DNA from: an uncultured SAR116 cluster alpha proteobacterium
GTDB lineage: Bacteria > Pseudomonadota > Alphaproteobacteria > Puniceispirillales > Marisalimonadaceae
Assembly: GCA_902630555.1 (NCBI GenBank)
Contig: CACOVB010000010.1
Coordinates: 1-32,170, forward strand
DNA length: 32,170 nt
Direction: 5' to 3'
Shown here in pieces: positions 7,317 to 16,162 of this stretch (the first letter of the stretch is position 1; every line of letters begins with the position of its first letter). The notes under the pieces were generated by a model. That model did not search any database, was not told where the DNA came from, and saw only the letters and a list, made by a program, of their open reading frames with translations. The position numbers and the translations under genes were made by a program.

Positions 7317-8492
7317 TTAATTATTTTTCTTTATTATATTAGCAATAATAGAAGAAAAAATTGATATTGTCGACATTATCAGTATACCAATTAAACTTAT
7401 TAAAAAGATATCTGCACCTCCAAAATATATTATTAAATAACCTGCAAAACCTCCAAAACCGACCTGCAAAGCACCCATTAAGCCACTTGATGCTCCTTGA
7501 TTTTCACTAACAGAATTTATGGCACCTATCATTGCATTAGCGACAACAAATCCATGAGAAAATCCTATCAACAAACAAATGAAAGTAAGAAAAAATATAG
7601 ATTGAACTTCAATCAAATTTAAAATTATTAACGTAAAAATAAAAATTAGGCTAAGTATTGTACCGTATAAACACATTTTTTCTAAACCAATTTTAATTGT
7701 GTATTTACTATTAATTAAATTTCCAAAAATATAACCAACAGAGGTTAGTGAAAACCATAAACCGAATTCAGATGCACTTGCACCTAATCTTAAATATTCA
7801 TATGGCATAAAGCCATTCATTGAATAATACATTCCTGTTTGCATTCCTCCAATAATGGAAAAACAAATGAACCACTTATTTTTAAAAATTGTTATATAAT
7901 TTTTTAAAATTCTTAAAATTGAAATGTCCTTAGACATAATTTTTAATGTCTCTTTAAGACTACTATTTAAGAGAATAAAAATTACAATCCCAATAAGAAA
8001 CAAGGCAATGAAATTAGAATGCCAACCAAAATATTCTGCAAACATTCCACCAAAAATAAAACATAAAATTGGTAAAACAACCATATAAGCAGTTACAGTT
8101 GACATTTTTGATGCAGCTTCTGATCTATTAAAGCTATCACTAATAATGTTTCTTCCTACAGCAAAACAAGCTGCCGCACCAATACCCTGAATAGTTCTCA
8201 AAAGAATTAATACAGAAATATCATTTGAAAATGAACAAGCTAATGAAGAAATAGAGAAGATTAAAGATCCATAAATGACTAAAGGCTTTCTACCAAACCT
8301 ATCTGATAATGGCCCTGCAAATAATTGACCAATAGCTAAAAATAAAAAATAGATACTTAAAACCATTTGAGTATCAGAAAAACTTGAATTTAAGTCTCCT
8401 TTTATTAGAGGCAATGAAGGAGAAATCATCGTCATGCCCATTATAGGCATAGCAATTAAAACTGAAATTAATAAAATATTAGGTTTATTCAA
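7317..8492 (-). CDS. MFS transporter, Bcr/CflA drug-resistance type
   Basis: A 391-residue inner-membrane protein with about twelve hydrophobic segments. The start, with two prolines in PSLPLI near 25-30, and motif A as GPLSDRFGRKP at 60-70 place it in the drug:H+ antiporter-1 branch with Bcr/CflA. A motif-C-like stretch follows near YMVVLPILCFIFGG. Proteins of this branch usually export, but in a catabolic gene set this one could equally take up the substrate of the neighbouring dioxygenase. It lies 12 bp after the VOC gene and 7 bp before the TauD-type gene. Family call firm, substrate and direction unknown. Confidence 0.82.
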   Translation of the reverse strand: MNKPNILLISVLIAMPIMGMTMISPSLPLIKGDLNSSFSDTQMVLSIYFLFLAIGQLFAGPLSDRFGRKPLVIYGSLIFSISSLACSFSNDISVLILLRTIQGIGAAACFAVGRNIISDSFNRSEAASKMSTVTAYMVVLPILCFIFGGMFAEYFGWHSNFIALFLIGIVIFILLNSSLKETLKIMSKDISILRILKNYITIFKNKWFICFSIIGGMQTGMYYSMNGFMPYEYLRLGASASEFGLWFSLTSVGYIFGNLINSKYTIKIGLEKMCLYGTILSLIFIFTLIILNLIEVQSIFFLTFICLLIGFSHGFVVANAMIGAINSVSENQGASSGLMGALQVGFGGFAGYLIIYFGGADIFLISLIGILIMSTISIFSSIIANIIKKNN

Positions 8493-8504
8493 AGAAGTCT
8501 CAAA

Positions 8505-8915
8505 TTATGAAGATTCTCTTTCATGAACCTCTATTATATTACCATCAGGATCATAAAAAAAAATCTGTTTCCAGCCTGCAACAGCTGTCTCTCCCCAGTC
8601 AGAATACTTAATGCCTTTACTTTTCAAATGATTTTTAAATTTTTCTAAATCATCCGTTCTATATGCTATATGACCTCTTTCTAAAGGATTAATGGAGTGT
8701 CCAGTTTTAAAATTAACCTCTAAATCTTTCTCAGCTAGGTGAGTTTGAATATTTCCATCTGTTACAAATTCGACATCTCCAGAATAACCTTTTCTTCTTT
8801 CCAAAATTGGTAAATCATTAGTTTCTGTGTCTAATAGTAATATATTCTTATAAAAATCATTCATTTTTTTTACATTATTTGAAGAAAGATTTATATGATG
8901 TAATTTTAATTTCAT
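8505..8915 (-). CDS. VOC-superfamily protein (glyoxalase / extradiol dioxygenase fold)
   Basis: A 136-residue protein with two beta-alpha-beta-beta-beta modules, as in glyoxalase I, fosfomycin-resistance proteins and ring-cleavage dioxygenases. Likely metal ligands are His7 in KLHHINLSS, His82 in ERGHIAYRTDD and Glu129 in DPDGNIIEVHE. The FFYDPDGNIIEV end is diagnostic of the superfamily. A single short polypeptide normally dimerises to form the site. It is first in the minus-strand set with the exporter, TauD-type dioxygenase and amidohydrolase, and begins opposite a 17-bp palindrome. Whether it is an isomerase, a dioxygenase or a binding/resistance protein cannot be decided. Confidence 0.82.
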   Translation of the reverse strand: MKLKLHHINLSSNNVKKMNDFYKNILLLDTETNDLPILERRKGYSGDVEFVTDGNIQTHLAEKDLEVNFKTGHSINPLERGHIAYRTDDLEKFKNHLKSKGIKYSDWGETAVAGWKQIFFYDPDGNIIEVHERESS

Positions 8916-8934
8916 GTTTTATTATTCTAAATAT

Positions 8935-8951
8935 TTAACTAAGTTAGTTAA
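8935..8951. promoter_or_regulatory. 17-bp perfect palindrome between divergent VOC and transporter genes
   Basis: TTAACTAA (8935-8942), central G (8943), TTAGTTAA (8944-8951). The arms are exact complements. The only sequence around it is the 68-bp divergent promoter region (8916-8983), so a repressor or activator operator acting on both genes is the simple reading. No regulator gene is adjacent. Confidence 0.55.
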
Positions 8952-8983
8952 TAGTACTTTAAATAAATAATTAATAAATAAAA

Positions 8984-10579
8984 ATGTATAATCCGTTTAA
9001 CATTATTTCTTCTTTAAGACTCTCATTTCTTCCCCCATTAATGATTTATTTAGCTGCAGGTGTATCTGGCTTAACTAATATTGTTGGATTATTTTTTGTC
9101 AAAGAGTATTTAGATCTTTCCGCTGCTTTTTTAGCAGGTTTAGGCTTTTGGGCCGGTCTACCATGGGTATTAAAAATGCCATTAGGGCACATTGTAGATT
9201 TAATATGGAAATTTAAATCTATTTTAGTATTTTTTGGTGCGTTTATAATGGCAATAAGCAGTTTAATAATGTATTTTTTAATTGCACACAAATCAGAAAT
9301 GATAGCCATTTTTAATGCAGAAACTTGGTTCATTATTTCAACATTACTAGCTCCAATTGGGTTTGTTCTTCAAGATGTAGTGGCTGACGCCTTAACTGTA
9401 GAAGCAATTCCAAAAACTGATGAAAAAGGTAATGAAATAGATTTTAAAACCTTAAAATCTTTGAATATCGTAATGCAACTATTAGGAAGAGTTTCAATAA
9501 TTTCAGGCACTTTATTAGTTTCTTTGGTCAATCTTGTTATGTTCTCTGATTCTTCTGAAATGTCTGAAAATGAGAAAATTATTACTTATGGTAAAATTTA
9601 TTTATATTCTTTAATAGTTCCAGCTATATCAATAATTGGAGTACTTTTTTCCTATATAAATTCAAAATCTAGATTAAATGAACTTGTAAAAAATGGGTTA
9701 GCTTTTGAAAAAGCCTATAATTTAATATACCCTATCTCAAAAACAACTAAGCCCAATCCTTCTATTATCATTGGATCTTTAATATTTGTCATTTTTACAT
9801 TATCTATAGGTTTTTCTAAAATTCCATTTTCTCAAGAAATTGTTTTTATTGGATCTCTTTCGATAATTGTTTATCTTTTAATAACTCTATCCAGTCAGTT
9901 AGATTCAGTTTCAAAAAGAATGTTAATTGGAACAGCAATTGTTATTTTTGTTTTCAGAGCAATGCCAGGTGTTGGACCAGGTGCATCATGGTTTGAAATT
10001 GATATTTTGAAATTTGATCAAGAATTCTTATCCTTTTTAGGTTTAATTGCATCTATATTAACTATTTTTGGTATATTTGTTCTAAGACCTCTAATGGAAA
10101 ACTCATCTATGAGTAGGCTTATCGTAATTCTTTCAATAGCGGGATCGATTTTCCTTTTGCCCTCTTTAGGAATGTTTTATGGAATACATGAAATTACATC
10201 AAAAATAACAAATGGTATAGTAGATGCTAGATTTATCGCAATATTTAATACTGCTTTGGAGAGTCCATTAGGACAAGTGTCAATGATTCCAATACTTGCA
10301 TGGATAGCCCAATCAGCACCAAGTCATTTAAAAGCAACTTTTTTTGCTGTTCTAGCTAGCTTCACAAACTTAGCACTTTCTGCAAGTAATTTAGGTACGA
10401 AATATCTAAACCAAATTTTTGTAGTAACAAGAGAAGTAAAGTCGAAATCTGGTGAGGTAACAACTCAAGCAGATTATTCAGAATTAGGAATTCTGTTAAT
10501 TACTGTTCTCTTGTTAACTTTGATATTACCAATATTAGCTACAATTTTTATTAGAAAGTTAAAATTAATTGCTTACTAA
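8984..10579 (+). CDS. Folate/biopterin-transporter-like (BT1/FBT family) MFS membrane protein
   Basis: A 531-residue integral membrane protein with roughly 12-14 hydrophobic segments and no signal peptide. The stretch VLQDVVADALTVEA near residues 128-141 closely matches the DVVVDALVVE signature of the BT1 folate-biopterin transporters. The PLGHIVDLIW loop near 67-76 sits where MFS motif A is expected. AmpG-like MFS proteins share the overall shape and are the main alternative. It reads divergently from the VOC gene, and its stop overlaps the stop of boxB by 4 bp in convergent orientation. Pterins and folates are p-aminobenzoate-containing or aromatic acids, so a link to aromatic acid uptake for the box genes is conceivable, but that is speculation. 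Confidence 0.65.
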   Translation: MYNPFNIISSLRLSFLPPLMIYLAAGVSGLTNIVGLFFVKEYLDLSAAFLAGLGFWAGLPWVLKMPLGHIVDLIWKFKSILVFFGAFIMAISSLIMYFLIAHKSEMIAIFNAETWFIISTLLAPIGFVLQDVVADALTVEAIPKTDEKGNEIDFKTLKSLNIVMQLLGRVSIISGTLLVSLVNLVMFSDSSEMSENEKIITYGKIYLYSLIVPAISIIGVLFSYINSKSRLNELVKNGLAFEKAYNLIYPISKTTKPNPSIIIGSLIFVIFTLSIGFSKIPFSQEIVFIGSLSIIVYLLITLSSQLDSVSKRMLIGTAIVIFVFRAMPGVGPGASWFEIDILKFDQEFLSFLGLIASILTIFGIFVLRPLMENSSMSRLIVILSIAGSIFLLPSLGMFYGIHEITSKITNGIVDARFIAIFNTALESPLGQVSMIPILAWIAQSAPSHLKATFFAVLASFTNLALSASNLGTKYLNQIFVVTREVKSKSGEVTTQADYSELGILLITVLLLTLILPILATIFIRKLKLIAY

Positions 10580-12027
10580 GCATCATGAACTTTAACATAT
10601 TCAAAATCTCCTGATTTATTATCTATTCCTTGATCAGGTGCAGCAATCCATGAAGCATATTTGCCAGGCTCATGCTCAGGTACCATTAAAGATTCTATAA
10701 ACTTATTATCTTCATTTGATGGCAAAAAGTTATTCAGATTTTGATCCCATTTTTTTGAACTTAAGATGTTTCCATCAGGATCAATAAAAGCATTAGCAAA
10801 TGTTCCAATTGATCTATTAAAACCTTCGTGTGGTAATTTAACTTTAAAATCAATATTGAATGAATCTATTGTTCTATTCCACCTCTTAATACCTACAGAA
10901 GAATCCTTAATATAATCGTCTCTTAATCTCATATTCAAAGCTAACAATGCAGGCGCTTCTTTCTTTACAATTTTATTATTTTCAAACTCTAATATTGGAT
11001 AGGTGTCATTCTGTAATTGATGGTCATCTTTAATTTTTGTTTCCCAAAATCTTCCTTTCACTCCAGCAGTGAATGCATTAGCAGCATTAGTTGAAATTTC
11101 TGAGCCAAATAAATCAAGTGACAATGTAAAATGTAAATTTATCTTTTTTTGTATTGTTGGTAAATCTATTACGCCTAATTTTCTTATTTTTTCTATCTCA
11201 AATGGATCAGAAATACCCGCTTTTACCATTTCTTCACAAGTTTTTTTAATTACTCTTCGAACTCCATTTTCACCAACAAACATATGATGTGCCTCTTCAG
11301 TAAGCATGAAACGACATGTTCTAGAAAGTGGATCAAAACCTGACTGAGCTAAAGCTTCCAATTGCATTTTTCCATCTCTATCCGTAAAAGATGTAAACAT
11401 AAAAAATGATAACCAATCTGGAGTAACTTCATTAAATGCACCTAACATTCTTGGAGCATCTTCAGAACCAGATTGTCTTTTTAAAAGTTCATTAGCTTCA
11501 TCTCTTCCATCAGAACCAAAATATTTTTGTAACAAATAAACCATTGCCCACAAATGCCTTCCTTCTTCAACATTAACCTGAAATAGGTTTCTCATGTCAT
11601 ATAATGATGGAGCTGTTTTACCTAAATGTCTTTGTTGTTCAATAGATGCAGGTTCAGTATCACCTTGAATAACAATAAGTCTTCTCAACATTGATCTATA
11701 TTCACCTGGAACCTCCTGCCATGCTGGTTCACCAAAATGTTCGCCACATGGTATTGTTCTTCCTTCCTTTTCAGGTGCTAACAAAATTCCCCATCTATAA
11801 TCAGGCATTTTTACATAATCAAATTTAGCCCATCCCTCTCTATCAACACTAATAGCTGTTCTTAAATAAACCAAACTTTCTTGAAAACCAACTGGCCCTA
11901 AATCTTTCCACCAGTTTATATAACCTGGGTGCCACCTTTCGAGTGCTTTTAAAACCTTTTTATCAGATGATAAACCAACATTATTTGGTATCATTGTATC
12001 GTATTCAACTTTAATATTATCTAACAT
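10576..12027 (-). CDS. boxB: Benzoyl-CoA 2,3-epoxidase, oxygenase component BoxB
   Basis: The diiron oxygenase that epoxidises benzoyl-CoA at C2-C3 in the aerobic box pathway. The 483-residue length matches known BoxB. All diiron ligands can be placed: Glu125 in QGDTEPAS, Glu155 and His158 in NVEEGRHLW, Asp204 in VTPDWLSFF, and Glu245 and His248 in TEEAHHMF. The N-terminal RWHPGYINWWKDLGP and the C-terminal PEHEPGKYASWIAAP are typical. AGGGG precedes the start by a short spacer. It is last in the ligase-hydrolase-boxC-boxB run, 12 bp after boxC. BoxB needs electrons from the NADPH-dependent flavin/Fe-S reductase BoxA, which is not in the window. Substrates other than plain benzoyl-CoA (a substituted ring) are possible. 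Confidence 0.93.
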   Translation of the reverse strand: MLDNIKVEYDTMIPNNVGLSSDKKVLKALERWHPGYINWWKDLGPVGFQESLVYLRTAISVDREGWAKFDYVKMPDYRWGILLAPEKEGRTIPCGEHFGEPAWQEVPGEYRSMLRRLIVIQGDTEPASIEQQRHLGKTAPSLYDMRNLFQVNVEEGRHLWAMVYLLQKYFGSDGRDEANELLKRQSGSEDAPRMLGAFNEVTPDWLSFFMFTSFTDRDGKMQLEALAQSGFDPLSRTCRFMLTEEAHHMFVGENGVRRVIKKTCEEMVKAGISDPFEIEKIRKLGVIDLPTIQKKINLHFTLSLDLFGSEISTNAANAFTAGVKGRFWETKIKDDHQLQNDTYPILEFENNKIVKKEAPALLALNMRLRDDYIKDSSVGIKRWNRTIDSFNIDFKVKLPHEGFNRSIGTFANAFIDPDGNILSSKKWDQNLNNFLPSNEDNKFIESLMVPEHEPGKYASWIAAPDQGIDNKSGDFEYVKVHDA

Positions 12028-12039
12028 AAATATCCCCTT

Positions 12040-13692
12040 CTAAACTCTTTCCCAATTAAACTTGCTTCTGTTACCAGATCCATATTTTTTTAATGCTCCC
12101 TCTTCACCAACAGCATTAGGTCTTTGAAATATCCAATTTTGCCATGCTGTTAATCTGCCAAATATTTTAGTTTCCATAGTTTCAGGACCTGCAAATCTTA
12201 AATTTGCTTCCAATCCTGTCATACTATCAGGAGAAAAACTAGATCTTTCTTCCAAAAATATTCGAACTTCATCTTCCCAATCAATATCGTCAAAACTAAA
12301 TGTTACTAAACCCATATCTAAAGCCATTTGACTATCTAATTCGTTACAAATTCGATTTTCAAGCACTTTTATTTTTTCAGTTTCATTTAAAAATCTTGTT
12401 TCTAACCTTGTTATACCATTCGACATTTTAAAAAAATTAAAATTTGATTTTGACAAAGCAATTTTAGCCTCTGGGTCATTACTTTCATCAAATACACCCT
12501 CTGCCATATATGATCTATCCGATGCAAAGATAATTTCAGATAAAAATCCGCCAAAACATGATCCTGGTTCAATCAATGTTACTAAAGATCTAGAGGTTAA
12601 ATCAATTCTCTTTAGTGTTCTGTTCCATAAATGTTTAATTTCTCTAAGAAACCAATGAGACTTATATTTATGCAAAAGATTATCATAAAATAGAACATCA
12701 CTTAAAGAACCTTGAGAAGAAAAAATTATTACACCTAAGTCTAACTCATTAAACCTTAAATGTAGTAAAATATCATCTAATTCTCTTGCACATCTAAGAA
12801 GCCAGAATTGATCACCTTGTTTTATAATATCATTTTCATCATCTATTTTTAATAGTTCAGGTGATTTAATAACTATTTTGGCATTCTTCTTTGATCTATC
12901 TATTAACAGTTCTACTGTAGAGTATTTGATATGATCATTGTTTATAATTTGTTTATTTATTTCATTTAATTTAATTCCCTTTTTAGATGAATTATCATTT
13001 TTAACATTTTGTTCAATTATTTTTTTCAGAGTCTCATCGTAATTTGATTTTTTTGTTATTGTATCTACCAGTTTCCATTCTTGAGCTTTTTGAGCCTTAA
13101 CACCCTCTTCCATAGTACAAAAAACATCTGCCAAATCTTTTCTTACTTTTCTTTTATCAGTAACTCTTGTTAGACCACCAGTTCCAGGTAGAACTGCTAA
13201 TAGAGGAACTTCAGGTAAAGACACGCTTGATGAACCATCATCCAAAAGCAAAATATGATCACAAGATAACGCTAATTCATATCCACCACCAGCACAAACA
13301 CCTTCAATAGAACAAATAAAGAATTGTCCAGACTCAGAAGATGAAGATTCGATAAAATTTCTAGTTTCATTGGTATATTTACAAAAGTTTACCTTATGAG
13401 CATGAGAGGCTTCAGCTAACATTTTAATATTTGCTCCGGCAGAGAAAGCCTTTTCATTACCTGATTTAATTATAATTAAGTTCACAAATGGATATTCAAA
13501 TCTTAATCTTTGTAGAACGTCATATAATTCAATATCAACACCAAGATCATAGCTATTTAATTTTAACTTATAATCTCCTATCAATCCTTTATCTTCATCA
13601 ACATTAAAAATTAAATTACAAATGTTCTTTTCTATTTCAATTTTCCAATGCTTATAACTTTTTGGGTTAACATTAAAATCAATTTTTTTCAT
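12040..13692 (-). CDS. boxC: Benzoyl-CoA-dihydrodiol lyase (2,3-epoxybenzoyl-CoA dihydrolase) BoxC
   Basis: Hydrolytically opens 2,3-epoxybenzoyl-CoA to 3,4-dehydroadipyl-CoA semialdehyde plus formate. The 550-residue protein carries a crotonase-type domain in the first half, with AFSAGANIKML near 83-93 and the oxyanion-hole stretch GVCAGGGYELALSCD near 130-145. A second, divergent crotonase-like part lies in the C-terminal half (GSCFGGFLSEIIFASDR). The tail ends in the BoxC hallmark with FGRLTAWQNWIFQRPNAVG and GSGNRSKFNWERV. It is 15 bp downstream of the hydrolase gene and 12 bp upstream of boxB. The match in both length and tail makes this distinct from ordinary enoyl-CoA hydratases. Confidence 0.93.
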   Translation of the reverse strand: MKKIDFNVNPKSYKHWKIEIEKNICNLIFNVDEDKGLIGDYKLKLNSYDLGVDIELYDVLQRLRFEYPFVNLIIIKSGNEKAFSAGANIKMLAEASHAHKVNFCKYTNETRNFIESSSSESGQFFICSIEGVCAGGGYELALSCDHILLLDDGSSSVSLPEVPLLAVLPGTGGLTRVTDKRKVRKDLADVFCTMEEGVKAQKAQEWKLVDTITKKSNYDETLKKIIEQNVKNDNSSKKGIKLNEINKQIINNDHIKYSTVELLIDRSKKNAKIVIKSPELLKIDDENDIIKQGDQFWLLRCARELDDILLHLRFNELDLGVIIFSSQGSLSDVLFYDNLLHKYKSHWFLREIKHLWNRTLKRIDLTSRSLVTLIEPGSCFGGFLSEIIFASDRSYMAEGVFDESNDPEAKIALSKSNFNFFKMSNGITRLETRFLNETEKIKVLENRICNELDSQMALDMGLVTFSFDDIDWEDEVRIFLEERSSFSPDSMTGLEANLRFAGPETMETKIFGRLTAWQNWIFQRPNAVGEEGALKKYGSGNRSKFNWERV

Positions 13693-13707
13693 AAAATATA
13701 ATTAGCC

Positions 13708-14493
13708 TTATTTATTTCCAATTTGATCAATAAATTCTTTAATCTTATTTATAGACTCTTTTGGTTTGTCAATCAAAGGATTATGTCCACAATTATTCAA
13801 AATTAACTTGTTTAATTTACCTTTTAAATTTTCTTCTAAAATTTCAATTTGAGATAGGGTGCCATATGGATCATCTTTACCTTGAATTGCTAAAATTGGA
13901 ATTTTTATGTCTTTTAAAATATTCGTAATATTCCAATTTTTGAATTTATCATCCAACCATACATCATTCCATCCATAAAATGCTATATCTGGATTATTAT
14001 GATATTTTGATAATTTTTTCTTTAAATCTTGTTCATAAACATTTCTAATTTCTCTAATTGAAACAATGTTCATTTCTTCAATAAAAAAATGCGGTGCAAT
14101 TAGGATTGTTCCCAAAATTTCATAATTATTATTTTTAAGAGTTGAATTAATTGCTGCAATTGTTGCACCATCACTATGACCTAATAAAAATACTTTAGTT
14201 AAATTAAATTCTGATAATAATTTAGGAAGATATTTTTCTGCTTCTAAATTCATATAATTTATAGGTCTTGGCAAATTTATAGTTGATGATTTTCCATATC
14301 CTGCTCTGGAGTAAACAAAAATATTTAAATCTAACTCCTTAAATAATTTCTCAGGAATCTCTTTCCACATTTCTAATGATCCTAAACCCTCATGCAAAAG
14401 CACAATTGTTGGAGTATTTTTTTCGAATTCACCTATTGATAAAACTTCTAATTGTTGGTCAAAAACATTTTGAAAATAGTTATTTTTTTTCAT
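13708..14493 (-). CDS. Alpha/beta hydrolase in the box cluster
   Basis: A 261-residue cytoplasmic alpha/beta hydrolase. The nucleophile is Ser107 in LLGHSDGAT. The acid is Asp207 or Asp208 in QGKDDPYG. The base is His237 in NNCGHNPL. The oxyanion loop is LLHEGLGSLEMW near 32-43. Its ATG overlaps the stop of the benzoate-CoA ligase gene by one base (TAATG), so the two are translationally coupled. Hydrolases of this kind are recurrent in box gene clusters; proposed jobs are rescue thioesterase, freeing CoA from dead-end acyl-CoAs, or release of benzoate from an ester. The sequence does not discriminate. Confidence 0.85.
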   Translation of the reverse strand: MKKNNYFQNVFDQQLEVLSIGEFEKNTPTIVLLHEGLGSLEMWKEIPEKLFKELDLNIFVYSRAGYGKSSTINLPRPINYMNLEAEKYLPKLLSEFNLTKVFLLGHSDGATIAAINSTLKNNNYEILGTILIAPHFFIEEMNIVSIREIRNVYEQDLKKKLSKYHNNPDIAFYGWNDVWLDDKFKNWNITNILKDIKIPILAIQGKDDPYGTLSQIEILEENLKGKLNKLILNNCGHNPLIDKPKESINKIKEFIDQIGNK

Positions 14494-16034
14494 TATTTTC
14501 TTAATTTAAATCTTTGAATTTTACCTGTGGCAGTTTTAGGCAAAGTTTTTACAAACTCAATAGATCTTGGGTATTTCCATAAACCAATTTTTTCTTTTAC
14601 AATCTCTTTTATTTTTTTTTCAATTTCCTTTAATTTTTCTTTTTGGTTTTGTTCTGCTTTAAGAATTATAAAAGCTTTTGATTTTACTAGACCTTCATGA
14701 TCAATTTCAGGTACAACTGCAGATTCTAAAACTTCATTATGATTTAATATGGCTTGCTCCACTTCAAAAGGTGAAACCCATATTCCACTTACTTTAAACA
14801 TATCATCTGTTCTACCACAATAAACATATTTACCGTTTTTATTTCTAATATATTTGTCCCCAGTTCTTGTCCATTCACCTTCAAATGTTTTTCTGCTCTT
14901 ATTTCTCATATTCCAATAACCATCAGCAGAACTTTCTCCTTTTACAAGTAACTCTCCAATTTCATCGTTTTCAATTATGTTGTTATCTTCATCTAATAAT
15001 TTTAACTCATAGCCTGGAACAGCTATACCAGTTGTTCCATACTCAATATCATCAACTTTATTAGATAAAAATATATGCAACATTTCTGTTGACCCAATCC
15101 CATCTAAAATATGCGTTGAGGTTAATTCATGCCATTTTTTACCAATATTTTCCGGTAATGCCTCCCCAGCTGAAACAGAAAGTTTTAAATTTTTAAATCC
15201 ATCAAAGTTATTTGATGTTGTAAAATCTAAAATGGCTGAAAATATAGTAGGAACTGCAAAAAAAGTTGTTACATCAAATTTATTTAATAATGTAGAAACA
15301 ACTTCTGGAGTTGGCCTTTCAGGAAGTAAAATAGTAGTGGCACCAACTGACATAGGGAAGGTCATAGCATTTCCTAATCCATAAGCAAAAAATAACTTTG
15401 CTACAGAAAAAATAATGTCATTTTGGTGAATTTTTAAAACTTGTTTACCATAAGTTTTATAAGTATATTCTAGACTTCCATGGACATGTTTAACACCTTT
15501 TGGCTGACCAGTAGAGCCAGAAGAATATAACCAGAATGCTATTTCATCTTTGCTACACTTTATAGTCTCTTTAAAGGAACATTTTTGAATTTCTTTTTCA
15601 AAATTTATATAATTAGATTTCTTTGTACCAACTTCAATAATATGTTTTATACTAACATTTTTTTTTACTGAATTTTCAAATGAACTTAACAATCCAGAAG
15701 ATATAAATACTGCTTTAGCTCTACTATTATTAATTATCTCATTAACAACCTCAGAAGATAATAAAGTATTTAGCAAAACAGGAATAACTCCTGATTTTAA
15801 ACATCCCCAAAAAATAATTGGATAAGAAATAACATCTTGCATTAAAATTATAACCCTATCCTCACGGTTTATTTTTAATTTTGAAAAGAAGTGTCTTAAT
15901 TTTGAAGATTGTTCATACAAATCAGCATAGGTAATGAATTTTTGTTTAGAACCATACTCTATAAAAGCTTTTTTTTCGTTTATATGACTATCAACATGTC
16001 TATCTACAAAAAATAATGCGGCATTTTCATTCAT
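14493..16034 (-). CDS. bclA: Benzoate-CoA ligase family protein
   Basis: An ANL-superfamily acyl-CoA ligase of 513 residues that activates benzoate, or a substituted benzoate, with ATP and CoA, the entry step of the box pathway. Motifs: the phosphate loop SSGSTGQPKGVKH at about 171-183; the FFAYGLGN region characteristic of benzoate ligases; IGSTEMLHIF as the aryl-binding and adenylate motif; GEWTRTGDKY with the conserved Asp; hinge GRTDDMFKVSG; and the adenylation Lys505 in PKTATGKIQR. The start chosen is ATG 16034, because GAGG lies six bases before it. A TTG four codons further upstream (16046) includes that ribosome-binding site and is rejected. First gene of the box run; transcription must start in 16035-16162. 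Confidence 0.9.
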   Translation of the reverse strand: MNENAALFFVDRHVDSHINEKKAFIEYGSKQKFITYADLYEQSSKLRHFFSKLKINREDRVIILMQDVISYPIIFWGCLKSGVIPVLLNTLLSSEVVNEIINNSRAKAVFISSGLLSSFENSVKKNVSIKHIIEVGTKKSNYINFEKEIQKCSFKETIKCSKDEIAFWLYSSGSTGQPKGVKHVHGSLEYTYKTYGKQVLKIHQNDIIFSVAKLFFAYGLGNAMTFPMSVGATTILLPERPTPEVVSTLLNKFDVTTFFAVPTIFSAILDFTTSNNFDGFKNLKLSVSAGEALPENIGKKWHELTSTHILDGIGSTEMLHIFLSNKVDDIEYGTTGIAVPGYELKLLDEDNNIIENDEIGELLVKGESSADGYWNMRNKSRKTFEGEWTRTGDKYIRNKNGKYVYCGRTDDMFKVSGIWVSPFEVEQAILNHNEVLESAVVPEIDHEGLVKSKAFIILKAEQNQKEKLKEIEKKIKEIVKEKIGLWKYPRSIEFVKTLPKTATGKIQRFKLRK

Positions 16035-16096
16035 TTTAATCCTCAATCAATTAATACAATCATACTTTAGAAAATTATATTAGATTATATTGTTAA

Positions 16097-16131
16097 GTTC
16101 AAATAACTTGCTTGAAAATATAAATTTGAAC
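16097..16131. promoter_or_regulatory. Inverted repeat in the box / HtrA-like divergent promoter region
   Basis: GTTCAAAT (16097-16104) and ATTTGAAC (16124-16131) are exact 8-bp complements 19 bp apart. A further TTGAA within the spacer gives a closer TTCAA/TTGAA pair. The arms lie about 65 bp upstream of the ligase start and about 30 bp upstream of the HtrA-like start. In AT-rich DNA this symmetry is only moderately unusual. Confidence 0.35.
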
Positions 16132-16162
16132 TATCATTAATTAAACTTTATTTAAGGAAATT

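Noticed and set aside
16034..16046. TTG start four codons upstream for the benzoate-CoA ligase
   Set aside because: The GAGG ribosome-binding site lies within that extension and is ideally spaced for ATG 16034.
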